Assembly: GCF_900104695.1 (NCBI RefSeq) | Contig: NZ_FNSW01000001.1 | Span: 3,280,001-3,344,000 of the forward strand | Length of the DNA: 64,000 nt | From: Paenibacillus sp. GP183 | Lineage (GTDB): Bacteria > Bacillota > Bacilli > Paenibacillales > NBRC-103111 | Direction of reading: 5' to 3' | Part shown: piece after piece, positions 1 to 8,978 of the stretch | Layout: every line of letters begins with the position of its first letter | Numbering within the stretch: the first letter of the stretch is position 1 | The notes under the pieces: generated by a model | Database searches by the model: none | Told to the model about the DNA's origin: nothing | What the model saw: the letters and a program-made list of their open reading frames with translations, nothing else | Made by a program: the position numbers and the translations under genes

Positions 1-14
1 GTTTTCAAAGAACA
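1..14 (-). promoter_or_regulatory. rRNA leader boxA-like sequence
   Basis: Read on the minus strand this is TGTTCTTTGAAAAC. It resembles the boxA antitermination element found in Bacillus rRNA leaders just before 16S rRNA. It lies downstream of two promoter-like sequences and of bofA. In B. subtilis bofA is followed by the rrnA operon in the same direction, so a 16S gene probably begins just beyond the left edge. No rRNA sequence itself is inside the window. Confidence 0.6.
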
Positions 15-57
15 ATAACTCTCTCTTCAGCGACTCTCTTTCGAAAGCCGGAAGACT

Positions 58-188
58 AATATATCATGGCGCCAGCTCAATAGCAACTTGTATGTCTTCC
101 CAGACAAAATCTGTTCCAATGCTGCAATTGTTCATGTCTTTTTAGCGGCAACTTTCATAAGATACCACAAGTCACAATTCGAAGTCAA
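58..188 (-). promoter_or_regulatory. tandem promoters of an rRNA operon
   Basis: Two sigma-A type promoters read leftward. The upstream one has -35 TTGACT at 183-188, an 18-bp spacer and -10 TATCTT at 159-164. The downstream one has -35 TTGCTA at 81-86, a 17-bp spacer and -10 TATATT at 58-63. Tandem promoters ahead of a boxA-like leader are typical of Bacillus rrn operons. The assignment is inferred from position after bofA and from these matches. Confidence 0.6.
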
Positions 189-214
189 TGCCAATTGCAG
201 GGAATTTTGCGAAG

Positions 215-484
215 CTACATCAGGACAAGTTTCAACGTTACCAATAGAAATAATCCCGGGATGCCGAGGAAAGTAACCGTCGATAATGTCCAATAGTTAA
301 AAGGTATTGAAACATTCGTGTATTGACTAAGCAGATTAATAACAAACAACAGAAACACGGCTATAAGTAAATTAATGCCTAAAAAAGACAACGACCTTCC
401 AGCCTGTCCTTTGCGAAACCAAAGATAAAGAAGCAAAAGAGAGGAGCCTACAAGCAAGCCCCACATTACATATTGGACGACCAT
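215..484 (-). CDS. bofA: BofA, inhibitor of pro-sigma-K processing
   Basis: The 89-residue protein is almost entirely hydrophobic, with membrane segments around residues 4-21, 33-53 and 67-88, and matches BofA in size and type. In the sporulating mother cell BofA sits with SpoIVFA in the outer forespore membrane and holds the SpoIVFB protease inactive until a forespore signal arrives, so that pro-sigma-K is cut on time. The start lies inside the 3' end of yaaL, seven bases after a GGAGG sequence, so the two genes overlap by 19 bp and are probably coupled. The position after recR-yaaL and before an rrn promoter is the B. subtilis order. Confidence 0.9.
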   Translation of the reverse strand: MVVQYVMWGLLVGSSLLLLYLWFRKGQAGRSLSFLGINLLIAVFLLFVINLLSQYTNVSIPFNYWTLSTVTFLGIPGLFLLVTLKLVLM

Positions 485-786
485 TGCATGACCTCCGCTG
501 GACTGGGACGATCTTTTATATCCTGTATATTAAAATGAAGCTCTCTCGCTTGTTTGAGCAGCATCTCGTATCTTTTCTCTGCGGCTTCCATACAACAAAT
601 GGCGTAGTCGATCTGATCCTTGCCTAATGCAAAATCAAACTGGGCTTGTGAGTTGGTCCAGACTTTATGCGCCTTTTGAAGCTCCTGCAGCAAAAACTGC
701 TGCTCTTTACGCACAGTTTCCCCTTGCAATTGAACCGCTGAAGAACCTTTCCATCTTGAGCTTGACCAAATACTGTTGACCTTCAT
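466..786 (-). CDS. yaaL: YaaL family protein (DUF2508)
   Basis: This is a small soluble protein of 106 residues. Its middle part (about 24-90) is a charged helical region that fits DUF2508, the YaaL family found between recR and bofA in spore formers. Its molecular function is not known. The ATG at 786 is preferred over the GTG one codon earlier because it lies seven bases after GGGGG. It overlaps bofA at its 3' end. A terminator after recR separates it from the upstream genes, so it probably has its own promoter in 790-880. Confidence 0.85.
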   Translation of the reverse strand: MKVNSIWSSSRWKGSSAVQLQGETVRKEQQFLLQELQKAHKVWTNSQAQFDFALGKDQIDYAICCMEAAEKRYEMLLKQARELHFNIQDIKDRPSPAEVMQWSSNM

Positions 787-881
787 CACGCTTCCCCCTC
801 ATTGATAAATAAAAATACCTCTATAAATATCATATGGACGGGAAATGCGCTTTAGAACCAAGCAATCGCCTATTTTTTTAC

Positions 882-903
882 AAAAAAAGAGCCTTATGGG
901 CTC
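882..903 (-). terminator. terminator downstream of recR
   Basis: On the minus strand the arms GAGCC and GGCTC enclose a five-base loop and are followed by a run of T. It lies 24 bp after the recR stop and would end the dnaX-ebfC-recR transcript before yaaL. Confidence 0.75.
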
Positions 904-926
904 CGGGATTCCTTTTGTTATGATTA

Positions 927-1523
927 CTACAGTTCCCTGCGGCCTTCAAGGGATTTAGTCAATGTAATTTCATCCGCATATTCCAGATCTCCTCCGACAG
1001 GCAGGCCATGGGCAATTCGCGTCACTTTCAGCCCGAACGGTTTCACCAACCTGGAAAGATACATCGCCGTAGCCTCGCCTTCAATATTCGGATTGGTTGC
1101 CAGAATCAGCTCCTGCACCTTCTCATCACTGAGTCTCTTGAGCAACTCGGCAATATGAATCTGATCGGGTCCAATCCCTTCCATGGGAGAGATAGCGCCA
1201 TGCAGGACATGATAATAGCCGAGGAACTCTTTGGTTCTTTCCATCGCTACCAAATCTTTGGGCTCCTGCACCACACAGATCATGGAATCGTCCCTGCTTT
1301 TATCCTGACAGATCCGGCAAGGATCGATATCTGTAATATTGCAGCATACAGAGCAGTAATGAAGGTTACGCTTCACATTGACCAGCGCCTTGGCGAAGTC
1401 GATAACATCGTCTTCCTTCATCCGCAGCACATGAAAAGCAAGCCGGCCGGCCGTTTTGGGACCTACCCCTGGCAAACGGGAAAAGGCATCAATCAACTTC
1501 GCTATCGGTTCGGGGTAATACAA
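927..1523 (-). CDS. recR: recombination protein RecR
   Basis: The 198-residue product has the standard RecR length and layout: a helix-hairpin-helix at about 17-29 ([15 protein letters not shown]), a four-cysteine zinc finger at about 57-72, and a Toprim domain starting near residue 79. RecR works with RecO and RecF to load RecA on gapped DNA. The start is TTG, eight bases after AAGGAG; no better ATG exists. It lies downstream of ebfC and dnaX in the conserved Firmicute order. Confidence 0.97.
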   Translation of the reverse strand: MYYPEPIAKLIDAFSRLPGVGPKTAGRLAFHVLRMKEDDVIDFAKALVNVKRNLHYCSVCCNITDIDPCRICQDKSRDDSMICVVQEPKDLVAMERTKEFLGYYHVLHGAISPMEGIGPDQIHIAELLKRLSDEKVQELILATNPNIEGEATAMYLSRLVKPFGLKVTRIAHGLPVGGDLEYADEITLTKSLEGRREL

Positions 1524-1574
1524 CGGAAGATCTCCTTCATATTTAAAAGTATGTTAGAAACTTGGGGTTAGAGT

Positions 1575-1886
1575 TTAGAATAATCCTGGAATATTCATGC
1601 CGCCGGTGAATTTGCCCATATCCTTGTTGGCCAGCTCATCCGCTTTCGTAAGCGCATCATTAATGGCTGTCAAAATCAAGTCCTGCAGCATTTCCACATC
1701 CTCGGGATCAACAGCTTCCGGCTTGATGATAATGTTTTGTACTTTTTTGTGGCCGTTTACAGTAACTGTAACAACTCCGCCGCCTGCACTGCCTTCAATG
1801 ACTTTGGTGCCAAGTTCTTCCTGAGCTTTCATCATTTGCTCCTGCATTTTCTTCACTTGCTTCATCATTTGGTTCATGTTATTCAT
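1575..1886 (-). CDS. ebfC: YbaB/EbfC family nucleoid-associated protein
   Basis: The protein has 103 residues and a Met/Gln/Lys-rich N-terminal helix (residues 3-25), followed by the glycine-rich turn and beta strands typical of YbaB/EbfC (YaaK in B. subtilis). Members form dimers that bind DNA. The second ATG is chosen because AAGGAG is only one base from the first but seven from the second. It sits between dnaX and recR, the near-universal arrangement. Confidence 0.95.
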   Translation of the reverse strand: MNNMNQMMKQVKKMQEQMMKAQEELGTKVIEGSAGGGVVTVTVNGHKKVQNIIIKPEAVDPEDVEMLQDLILTAINDALTKADELANKDMGKFTGGMNIPGLF

Positions 1887-1904
1887 CGTCATTCTCCTTT
1901 GGAT

Positions 1905-3644
1905 TTAGTCTTCTTTAATGGTGACCAGGTCTTCGCCAAACAGCTGGATCGCTTCCGAAATCCACTCTTCCTTCGGGCTTCCGGCCGATTCATCTTCAGG
2001 CTGCAGCTCCAGAATTTCCGTTGGCGCTTCTGCAGCTACAGATTGGGCATCATCCCACTCTTTGCGCATAATCGTCACAAGCCTGTAAGATTTGCCTAGA
2101 ACAGACGTTAGTACCTGCTCGATGAGCTGTTTATTTTCCGGCTTCTCTGTTGTATTGCGATGCATGTCGTTCTTGAAAGCAACTAGCAAAGTATCGCCTG
2201 CGACGGATACCAAATCTCCGTTGACCAGCCAAGCGTGAACCGTTATTTTCTTTTCTTTGACTGCACTCAGGACTTGACTCCACTTCATTAATGCCTGGCG
2301 CGTACTTTCACCGTTGGCTGCTTGCAAGAAGCCATCCAGCTTCAGGCCCGATTTCTTGGAAGGAGCCAACGGTGCTGCTTTGGGAGCTGCTGATGGCCTC
2401 GAACCGCCGTCACCGGATGGAACAGCTATACCCGATTTTACCAGTCCAGCGAACTGATCTTCAAGTTTTTGCAGCTTGCTGCTCATTTCGAGCAGGAGAT
2501 CCGCTTGATCTGATGAAGTCGCGGTTGAGTTTACGCGTGCGGTCTCATTGGGAGCCTGCGCAAGAGCACCGCTGATTTTCATGATGGCAAGTTCCAGCAT
2601 GGTTTGAGGCTGAGCGGAATATTTCATCTCACTCTGGTAATGGTTCAGGACTTCAATCATCCCCATCATGGCTGCAGGGGTAAAATGCCCGGCCACACTT
2701 TGCATTTGCGCTAAATCAAAGATTCGTTCCGTGACTGCCGTCGAATTTGGAACCATGCGCACCATCAATAAATCCCGGAAGTAATCGATCAGGCTCTCGA
2801 TGCATTTGTCAGCGCTCTTGCCTTCTTGCATGAAGGTATCGACAAGTTCCAGGGCTGCCCCTAGATCTTGATCCTTAATAGCTTTAACAAGTTTCTCGAA
2901 TTGATCTGAGGCTACTCCGCCTGTGATGGACAGGATATCGCCAAGCTGAATCGTACCTGCTGCAAAGGAGGCAGATTGATCCAGCAGGCTTAAGGCATCC
3001 CTCATCCCGCCATCGGATAATCGTGCTATATAATGAAGCGCTTCTTCATCGGCGTCAATGTGTTCTTGCTCGCATACGTACTTCAGTCTCGCTACTTGCT
3101 CATCCAGTGAAACTCTTCGAAAATCAAAACGCTGACAGCGCGAAAGGATCGTCGCGGGAAGGCGATGAGGCTCCGTCGTGGCGAGAATAAACATCACATG
3201 GGCTGGAGGCTCCTCCAAGGTTTTGAGCAGAGCATTGAACGCTTCGGTTGTGAGCATATGAACTTCGTCAATAATATATACCTTTTGCCTGACCTCGGTT
3301 GGTGCATATTTGACTTTATCGCGAAGATCGCGAATTTCTTCAACACCGCGGTTGGATGCAGCATCGATCTCCACAACGTCCATAACGGAACCTTCCGTTA
3401 TGCGAAGGCAAGCGGAGCACTCATTGCACGGCTCTATGCCAGGACCCTTCTCGCAATTGATCGCTTTCGCCAAAATTTTGGCGGTGCTGGTCTTGCCGGT
3501 TCCACGAGGGCCACTGAATAAATAGGCATGGGAAATACGATTTTCTCTTAATGAGTTTTGCAAGGTTTGAGTAATATGGTTCTGTCCTACAACCTCCCGG
3601 AACGATTGGGATCGCCACGTCCGGTATAACGCGATATGTGCCAT
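1905..3644 (-). CDS. dnaX: DNA polymerase III subunit gamma/tau
   Basis: This is the clamp-loader ATPase, 579 residues long. Visible features are the P-loop GPRGTGKT at 45-52, four zinc-ligand cysteines (64, 73, 76, 79), the Walker B IIDEVH near 124-129, and the sensor region with SRC near 170. The C-terminal third (after about 370) is the variable tau part that contacts polymerase and helicase. No slippery frameshift heptamer was noticed. The ATG follows GAGAGG. It starts the dnaX-ebfC-recR operon and lies downstream of the SRP RNA gene, as in B. subtilis. Confidence 0.97.
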   Translation of the reverse strand: MAHIALYRTWRSQSFREVVGQNHITQTLQNSLRENRISHAYLFSGPRGTGKTSTAKILAKAINCEKGPGIEPCNECSACLRITEGSVMDVVEIDAASNRGVEEIRDLRDKVKYAPTEVRQKVYIIDEVHMLTTEAFNALLKTLEEPPAHVMFILATTEPHRLPATILSRCQRFDFRRVSLDEQVARLKYVCEQEHIDADEEALHYIARLSDGGMRDALSLLDQSASFAAGTIQLGDILSITGGVASDQFEKLVKAIKDQDLGAALELVDTFMQEGKSADKCIESLIDYFRDLLMVRMVPNSTAVTERIFDLAQMQSVAGHFTPAAMMGMIEVLNHYQSEMKYSAQPQTMLELAIMKISGALAQAPNETARVNSTATSSDQADLLLEMSSKLQKLEDQFAGLVKSGIAVPSGDGGSRPSAAPKAAPLAPSKKSGLKLDGFLQAANGESTRQALMKWSQVLSAVKEKKITVHAWLVNGDLVSVAGDTLLVAFKNDMHRNTTEKPENKQLIEQVLTSVLGKSYRLVTIMRKEWDDAQSVAAEAPTEILELQPEDESAGSPKEEWISEAIQLFGEDLVTIKED

Positions 3645-3746
3645 AATATCCTCTCCAATAATTCCAGCTTAGAATTATTGCATTCATTATACTATATCCC
3701 CACGTGTGATGAAATAGATGATGTTTCAACCGGTTTATTCCAGAAA

Positions 3747-3771
3747 AAGAAAAAACGCCGAAATCGACGTT
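3747..3771 (-). terminator. terminator of the SRP RNA gene
   Basis: On the minus strand AACGTCG and CGGCGTT form a seven-base-pair stem with a four-base loop, followed by six T. It lies about 30 bp after the folded end of the SRP RNA and would separate it from dnaX. Confidence 0.75.
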
Positions 3772-3802
3772 TGGTGTTTATGCTTATAGTAAATATTGAA
3801 GT

Positions 3803-4070
3803 AAACCGTGCACCTGTTATTGATAAAGGGATCCAAGCGAACTCTTATCGTTAGCTCAAGTTAGGCTTCCCCTCGGCACATGAAAAATCCAACTTACGGC
3901 TGCTTCCTTCCAGACCTGACCGGGTTCATAGGCATTCATTGCGAAGGACCCGACTCTCAACACCACGTGTAAAAGTCAGACCTTACATCACAGTACCTCT
4001 AACAGGGATTCGACCCCGCTACAGCGGATTGCGAGCTACAGGGCACCGCTACCTCCCCGTCTAGCACGGC
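3803..4070 (-). ncRNA. ffs: signal recognition particle RNA (scRNA, long Bacillus type)
   Basis: The RNA is about 268 nt. It begins GCCGTGC and ends with GGTGCACGG, which can pair with the 5' end. The universal helix 8 core is plain at about 3893-3922 on the minus strand, containing GGTCAGGTCTGGAAGGAAGC. The 5' part carries the Alu-domain sequence GGGGAGGTAGCGGTGCCCTG, which marks the long Firmicute form. With Ffh it directs nascent membrane and secreted proteins to the membrane. The 5' end is placed seven bases after a -10 box; the 3' end is uncertain by a few bases. Confidence 0.95.
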
Positions 4071-4077
4071 AAAAATA

Positions 4078-4106
4078 AGTATATCCGATAAAAAGGCAAA
4101 TAGCAA
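4078..4106 (-). promoter_or_regulatory. promoter of the SRP RNA gene
   Basis: The -35 TTGCTA (4101-4106), a 17-bp spacer and the -10 TATACT (4078-4083) lie seven bases before the RNA start. The -35 is identical to that of the downstream rrn promoter near the left edge, which fits strong stable-RNA promoters. Confidence 0.75.
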
Positions 4107-4119
4107 CCGGAGCATATTG

Positions 4120-4506
4120 TCATTTGGGTACGGTTACTCTCACTGAATATCTGGGCATATTGGTGCTGAGCGCCATTTGTACTGCAGATCGTAGTTGGTC
4201 TTCTTTTACGGGTCCAAGGCCTTCTTTAAAGCGCAATCGTACATCTGCAATCGCACCTTTAAATTGAATTCTGGACTCCTGAATATCTGGAAATTGTGCC
4301 ATAACCGCATTCATTAAATGGGTATCATCTTGATAATGATGGTAAGTGGGGTTCATTGGATTGTTGGGATTGACACTCGTCATTCCCATATATCCATCCT
4401 GCGGATAGGATTTCACATTAGGATTGCTCGGATTGGAATTCGCACAGCCCGCCAATAAGGCGATACTTACTGCGGCTGCCCCTATTCGACAAAAAGCCAT
4501 AAACAT
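4120..4506 (-). CDS. small lipoprotein, possibly sporulation related
   Basis: The 128-residue protein has a short signal peptide ending in the lipobox LLAGC, so the mature N-terminus would be a lipid-anchored cysteine. An Asn/Pro-rich stretch follows, then a C-terminal domain of about 75 residues (from HLMNAV) that resembles the YhcN/YlaJ group of spore lipoproteins only loosely. The start at 4506 follows AGGGGAGGTG at good distance; an in-frame codon 21 bp upstream overlaps that site. Function is not established. It lies between rpmE and the SRP RNA gene on the same strand. Confidence 0.7.
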   Translation of the reverse strand: MFMAFCRIGAAAVSIALLAGCANSNPSNPNVKSYPQDGYMGMTSVNPNNPMNPTYHHYQDDTHLMNAVMAQFPDIQESRIQFKGAIADVRLRFKEGLGPVKEDQLRSAVQMALSTNMPRYSVRVTVPK

Positions 4507-4596
4507 AAAAACACCTCCCCTTCTCATCTAAGCCTTAACTTAGGATGACCCGGAGAGGTGAACTTATGCGATAGAAAGCATTGAAATGCGTACCAA

Positions 4597-4794
4597 TTAG
4601 ATGCCGTATTTCTTTTTGAATTTATCAACACGGCCGCCCGCATCGACGAACTTCTGTTTACCTGTGAAGAACGGATGGCAATTGGAGCAAATCTCAACAC
4701 GAAGATTTTGCTTGATGGATCCTGTCTCAAATGTGTTGCCACAAGCACAAGTCACTGTGGTTAATTGATAATTAGGATGAATAGCTTCTTTCAT
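4597..4794 (-). CDS. rpmE: 50S ribosomal protein bL31, zinc-binding form
   Basis: The 65-residue protein is a full bL31 with the zinc ligands Cys16, Cys18, Cys36 and Cys39, so it is the cysteine-containing form. In B. subtilis this form is swapped for YtiA under zinc starvation. It sits downstream of rho, as in B. subtilis, but a radical SAM gene separates the two here. The start codon and size match the family. Confidence 0.96.
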   Translation of the reverse strand: MKEAIHPNYQLTTVTCACGNTFETGSIKQNLRVEICSNCHPFFTGKQKFVDAGGRVDKFKKKYGI

Positions 4795-4918
4795 ATCCTG
4801 TTCACCTCTTTCTGCCCTGAATCATTACGCGAAACAGAGTTAAATTGACACGTAGAACATAATACCACAAACGATATAGGGTTGGCAACTTAAAAAATAA
4901 GATTATTAAAATTCCCGG

Positions 4919-6187
4919 CTACGCTCTTGCTCCGGTTGTTTTCCCAAAAAATTCAGGTGTATGCGTATAAGAGCCCAAAATGACATCCGGCAGCTCTTCC
5001 TGGAAAATCTCAATCATCTGCTTCATGCCAAAAAGCTCCCCTCGAGCCTTGGGGATGACCCCCAGGTAGCTCTCCGGATCAATATTGAGGTTTCTGAATT
5101 GAATTAATTTCAATTCCGTTCTGCGGACAAACTCAATCATGGCCTCAATTTCCTCTTCGCGATCCGTGACGCCGGGAAACACCAAGTAGTTAATCGAGGT
5201 AATAACCCCTTGTTCCTTCGCATAACGCAGGGATTTTTCAACATTCTTAAGGGTATAGCCTCGCGGCTTGTAATAGGCATTGTAATGATCGTCCAGTGCA
5301 CTGATTGTACTTACTCTCATCAAATCAAGTCCCGCATCGACAATACCGCGAATATGGTCCGACAATCCCGCATTCGTATTGATGTTGATATAGCCCAACT
5401 TCGTTTGCTGCCGCACCTCTCTCATAGCCGCGATGATTAACGGCGCTTGGGTAGAGGGCTCGCCCTCACAGCCTTGCCCGAAGCTGATGATGCTGTCCGG
5501 TGTCCGCAAATGCTCCAGCATGACTTGCACGACTTCATCCACATTCGGTTTGAAGCTCATCCGCGTTTGCGGGGCAGGGAACCCGCTGTCATCCGGCTGC
5601 TCGGAGATACAGCCAAAGCATCCTGCATTGCACGAAAAGGAAACGGGGACAGCCCCCTCCCAACGATTCAAGAACGTGTTGGATGCAGTCAAACACTCAT
5701 AACCCAGAGCACAGTTGGATAAATGTTCGTATAACCGATTCTCGGGATACTGGCTAACCAAACGTTTAACCTGAACCTCCAGTTCATCTGGATCGCAGTT
5801 TACAGGATTCCAGAAGTAAGGAGCGTCGCTTTGCTTGGCAGCCACATAAAAGCCATCCTCTTTCCACACAACAGCGGTATATCCAAATAGCGGAAGCAGC
5901 TGGCTTTTGTCCGATTTTACATAGCCAGGGAGCAATAAACGAGTGAACCCTTGCGGCAGCAATGCGCCTACAGCTTGATAATCTCCTTCTACAAGCTGCA
6001 TATTACCGGATTCAGCATGTATTCCAACAGGTCTGGTATGAGGCAAACTTACTAAAGTAGCTCCCTCCGGCAGAGGGATTAATTCATCCTCCATAATTTC
6101 CGTTATCATCTCGGCGTTGCGGCCGAGCGAATAGAAATCGGGATGATCAAATACGTTGCCGGCTGAGTCAGCGTAAACCAAATTCAT
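4919..6187 (-). CDS. radical SAM protein of unknown function
   Basis: The protein has 422 residues. Residues about 1-180 show no motif I recognise. The radical SAM core follows, with Cys186, Cys190 and Cys193 in the order CNAGCFGC (Cx3Cx2C) that binds the 4Fe-4S cluster. Further strands include GQGCEGEPS, close to the SAM-binding GGE-type motif, and YININTNAG. It starts 25 bp after the rho stop on the same strand, so it is probably cotranscribed with rho. The substrate is unknown; no peptide precursor or partner gene is seen nearby. Confidence 0.85.
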   Translation of the reverse strand: MNLVYADSAGNVFDHPDFYSLGRNAEMITEIMEDELIPLPEGATLVSLPHTRPVGIHAESGNMQLVEGDYQAVGALLPQGFTRLLLPGYVKSDKSQLLPLFGYTAVVWKEDGFYVAAKQSDAPYFWNPVNCDPDELEVQVKRLVSQYPENRLYEHLSNCALGYECLTASNTFLNRWEGAVPVSFSCNAGCFGCISEQPDDSGFPAPQTRMSFKPNVDEVVQVMLEHLRTPDSIISFGQGCEGEPSTQAPLIIAAMREVRQQTKLGYININTNAGLSDHIRGIVDAGLDLMRVSTISALDDHYNAYYKPRGYTLKNVEKSLRYAKEQGVITSINYLVFPGVTDREEEIEAMIEFVRRTELKLIQFRNLNIDPESYLGVIPKARGELFGMKQMIEIFQEELPDVILGSYTHTPEFFGKTTGARA

Positions 6188-6212
6188 CTTTGCACACCCC
6201 CTTGGACCCCAA

Positions 6213-7499
6213 TCAAGAAGCCGAAGGCTTAACCTTGCCCTTGCCGGTTCCGGCTGCAGCGGCTGTTAATGTATCCAAAAACTCCTGATTGGTCTTGGAG
6301 TCTCCCAGCTTCTTAATAAAGGTTTCCGTATATTCGTAGGAATCATTCATTCCTTTGCGTAAAGCCCAAACTTTATCCAGCTCATCCTTCGTCAAAAGAG
6401 CCTCTTCACGGCGTGTGCCGGACCTCCGAATATCAATCGCCGGGAACGTTCTGCGCTCGGCGAGCTTGCGATCCAGATGAAGCTCCAAATTCCCGGTTCC
6501 CTTGAACTCTTCATAGATGACATCGTCCATTCTGGAACCTGTCTCTACAAGGGCAGTTGCGAGAATCGTCAAGCTGCCGCCCTCTTCGATGTTTCGAGCC
6601 GCCCCAAAAAAACGCTTTGGACGGTGGAAAGCACTCGGGTCAATACCACCGGTCAGTGTACGTCCGGATGGAGGAACAACCAGGTTATAGGCTCTGGCCA
6701 GACGAGTAATGCTGTCAAGCAGGATAACGACATCTTTCTTATGTTCGACAAGCCGCATGGCGCGTTCCAGCACCAGCTCGGCAACCTTGATATGATTCTC
6801 CGGGAGCTCATCAAATGTCGAGGCCACAACCTCTCCATTTACAGAGCGCTGCATGTCTGTTACTTCCTCCGGCCGTTCATCGATGAGCAATACAAACAAT
6901 TCAATGTCCGGATAATTGGTAGAAATACTGTTGGCAATTTCCTTTAGCAGCAAGGTTTTGCCTGCTTTGGGGGGAGCTACGATTAATCCACGCTGTCCTA
7001 ATCCTACAGGGGCCAGCAAATCCATGATCCGGGTGGAAAGCTTGGTTGGAGTGGTCTCCAAAATGATGCGCGTCTGTGGATATAAAGGGGTTAGCGCTGG
7101 AAAGTGGAGCCTTTCGGATGCGGTTTCGGGTTTCTCACCATTAACGGCTTCCACTTGAAGGAGACCGAAATAACGTTCATTCTCTTTGGGAGGCCTGCAT
7201 TTCCCGGAGACTAAATCTCCTGATCGCAAATCAAATTTGCGAATTTGCGAGGCGGAAATATAAATATCTTCCGTACTCGGCAAATAGTTAATCGGCCTCA
7301 AAAATCCAAAGCCCTCTGAAAGAATTTCCAGAACGCCCTCCATGAACATCAATCCGCTTTCTGCAGCTTGAGCCCGAAGTATGGAGAAGATCAGCTCTTT
7401 TTTCTTGAGTTGTCCATAGGATGGGATCTGATGTTTTTTCGCTAACTTATATAATTCTGTAAGCTTCTGTGTCTCTAATTCTGCAAGCTGCATGCTCAT
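6213..7499 (-). CDS. rho: transcription termination factor Rho
   Basis: The 428-residue protein has an N-terminal helical domain, a cold-shock-like RNA-binding domain at about 52-120 (EGFGFLRP), the P-loop APPKAGKT at 175-182, Walker [16 protein letters not shown], and the Q-loop region SGRTLTGG. It is the hexameric RNA helicase that ends transcription. Length and domains match B. subtilis Rho, and it lies after murA as there. Confidence 0.97.
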   Translation of the reverse strand: MSMQLAELETQKLTELYKLAKKHQIPSYGQLKKKELIFSILRAQAAESGLMFMEGVLEILSEGFGFLRPINYLPSTEDIYISASQIRKFDLRSGDLVSGKCRPPKENERYFGLLQVEAVNGEKPETASERLHFPALTPLYPQTRIILETTPTKLSTRIMDLLAPVGLGQRGLIVAPPKAGKTLLLKEIANSISTNYPDIELFVLLIDERPEEVTDMQRSVNGEVVASTFDELPENHIKVAELVLERAMRLVEHKKDVVILLDSITRLARAYNLVVPPSGRTLTGGIDPSAFHRPKRFFGAARNIEEGGSLTILATALVETGSRMDDVIYEEFKGTGNLELHLDRKLAERRTFPAIDIRRSGTRREEALLTKDELDKVWALRKGMNDSYEYTETFIKKLGDSKTNQEFLDTLTAAAAGTGKGKVKPSAS

Positions 7500-7581
7500 T
7501 TGTTTCTACCACCAAACTATTAAATTTTATCCCTGCTTATTATTGCATATGAATATCTAGCATTGCCTGTTCGGAGTCCAT

Positions 7582-8844
7582 TTATTCCTCTTGGACACGC
7601 CAAACTTCCGCCCCCAAAGAAGAAAGGTTGGTTACTAAATTCTCGTAACCCCTATCGATATACTCCACACCTGTGACCTCGGTAATCCCTCCGAAAGAAA
7701 CGCTTAAACCAGCAATAACCAGCGCCGCACCGGCTCTGAGGTCCGTGGCTTTCACTTTAGCGGAACTTAGTAAAGAACCCTCGATTATGGCCGAACGGCC
7801 CTCTACTTTCATCTTGGCACCCATACGAACCAATTCTGGTATATGTTTAAATCGGTTGCTGTATACATAGTCTGTCAAAATACTTACACCACGCGCTTGA
7901 CAAAGCAAACTCGCCATAGGGGACTGAAGGTCTGTAGCAAACCCGGGGTAAACCAACGCTTTCACATCGACACTCTGATATTCAGGCTGACCGACTACGC
8001 GAATGGATTCATCCATTTCATAGATATGTACACCCATCTCCTGAAGTTTGGCCGTGACGGCTTCCATATGCTTGGGGATTACGTTATCAACGATTACGTC
8101 ACCGCGGGTTGCAGCTGCAGCAATCATATAAGTACCGGCTTGAATCCGATCGGGAATAATAGAATGACGGCAGCCATGCAGGGAATCCACACCTTCAATA
8201 CGGATCGTTTCGGTACCGGCTCCTATGATTTTGGCGCCCATCGCATTGAGCAGCGTAGCGACATCGATGATTTCCGGCTCTTTGGCTGCGTTTTCGATAA
8301 TAGTAGAGCCTTTAGCTCGCGATGCAGCCAGCATGATATTGATCGTAGCGCCGACGCTCACCATGTCCAAATAAATTTTGGCCCCGCGGAGCTCCTTTGC
8401 ACGAATCCGCAAAGCTCCGTTCTCATTGCTGACTTGCGCCCCCAAAGCCTCGAATCCTTTTATATGCAGATCAATCGGCCGCGGTTCGAAATTGCATCCT
8501 CCCGGGAGGCCGATGGTAGCTTCACCAAATCTACCTAAAAGTGCGCCCATTAAATAATAGGAGGCCCTTAGCTTTTTTACTTTGCCATTAGGCATGGGGA
8601 GGGATTTCATACGGCTCGGGTCTATGACCATCTTGTCTTCATTCCAATCGATGGAAGCCCCCAAATCTGTTAAAATTTCTGTATATACAGCCACATCGCT
8701 AAGATGAGGCAGATTATCCAAAATTACTGTTGTTTCTGCAAGAATGGCAGCTGGAATCAAGGCAACTGCACTGTTCTTTGCACCGCTAATTTGAACGGTC
8801 CCTCGCAGCGGACGTCCGCCAGCGATCATTAATTTTTCCAACAT
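7582..8844 (-). CDS. murA: UDP-N-acetylglucosamine 1-carboxyvinyltransferase
   Basis: This catalyses the first committed step of peptidoglycan synthesis, adding enolpyruvate from PEP to UDP-GlcNAc. The 420-residue protein starts [10 protein letters not shown] like other MurA proteins and keeps the active-site cysteine in [13 protein letters not shown] (about residue 117), the fosfomycin target. The ATG at 8844 is ten bases from GGGGG; upstream in-frame codons would add 23 non-conserved residues. Its position between fba and rho matches murAB of B. subtilis. Confidence 0.95.
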   Translation of the reverse strand: MLEKLMIAGGRPLRGTVQISGAKNSAVALIPAAILAETTVILDNLPHLSDVAVYTEILTDLGASIDWNEDKMVIDPSRMKSLPMPNGKVKKLRASYYLMGALLGRFGEATIGLPGGCNFEPRPIDLHIKGFEALGAQVSNENGALRIRAKELRGAKIYLDMVSVGATINIMLAASRAKGSTIIENAAKEPEIIDVATLLNAMGAKIIGAGTETIRIEGVDSLHGCRHSIIPDRIQAGTYMIAAAATRGDVIVDNVIPKHMEAVTAKLQEMGVHIYEMDESIRVVGQPEYQSVDVKALVYPGFATDLQSPMASLLCQARGVSILTDYVYSNRFKHIPELVRMGAKMKVEGRSAIIEGSLLSSAKVKATDLRAGAALVIAGLSVSFGGITEVTGVEYIDRGYENLVTNLSSLGAEVWRVQEE

Positions 8845-8914
8845 GGATGTTTTTCCCCCTAAATCAGGTACATACTTGCTGTCCATCAGGACAAACCCAT
8901 CTACAATAGCCAAT

Positions 8915-8959
8915 TAAAAAAACAGAAGAAGGAAACGCTCTCGGCCGAGAAACATTTCC
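8915..8959 (-). terminator. probable terminator downstream of fbaA
   Basis: On the minus strand GGAAATG...CTCGG and CCGAG...CGTTTCC form a long imperfect stem followed by T-rich sequence ending in seven T. It lies 20 bp after the fbaA stop. Confidence 0.55.
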
Positions 8960-8978
8960 TGCTACTATACGATTTGAA

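Noticed and set aside
3640-3900. tRNA gene near the SRP RNA, as in some Bacilli
   Set aside because: No cloverleaf or GTTCGAATC-type T-arm in the correct setting was found; the GGTCGAATCC at 4000-4015 belongs to the SRP RNA Alu domain.
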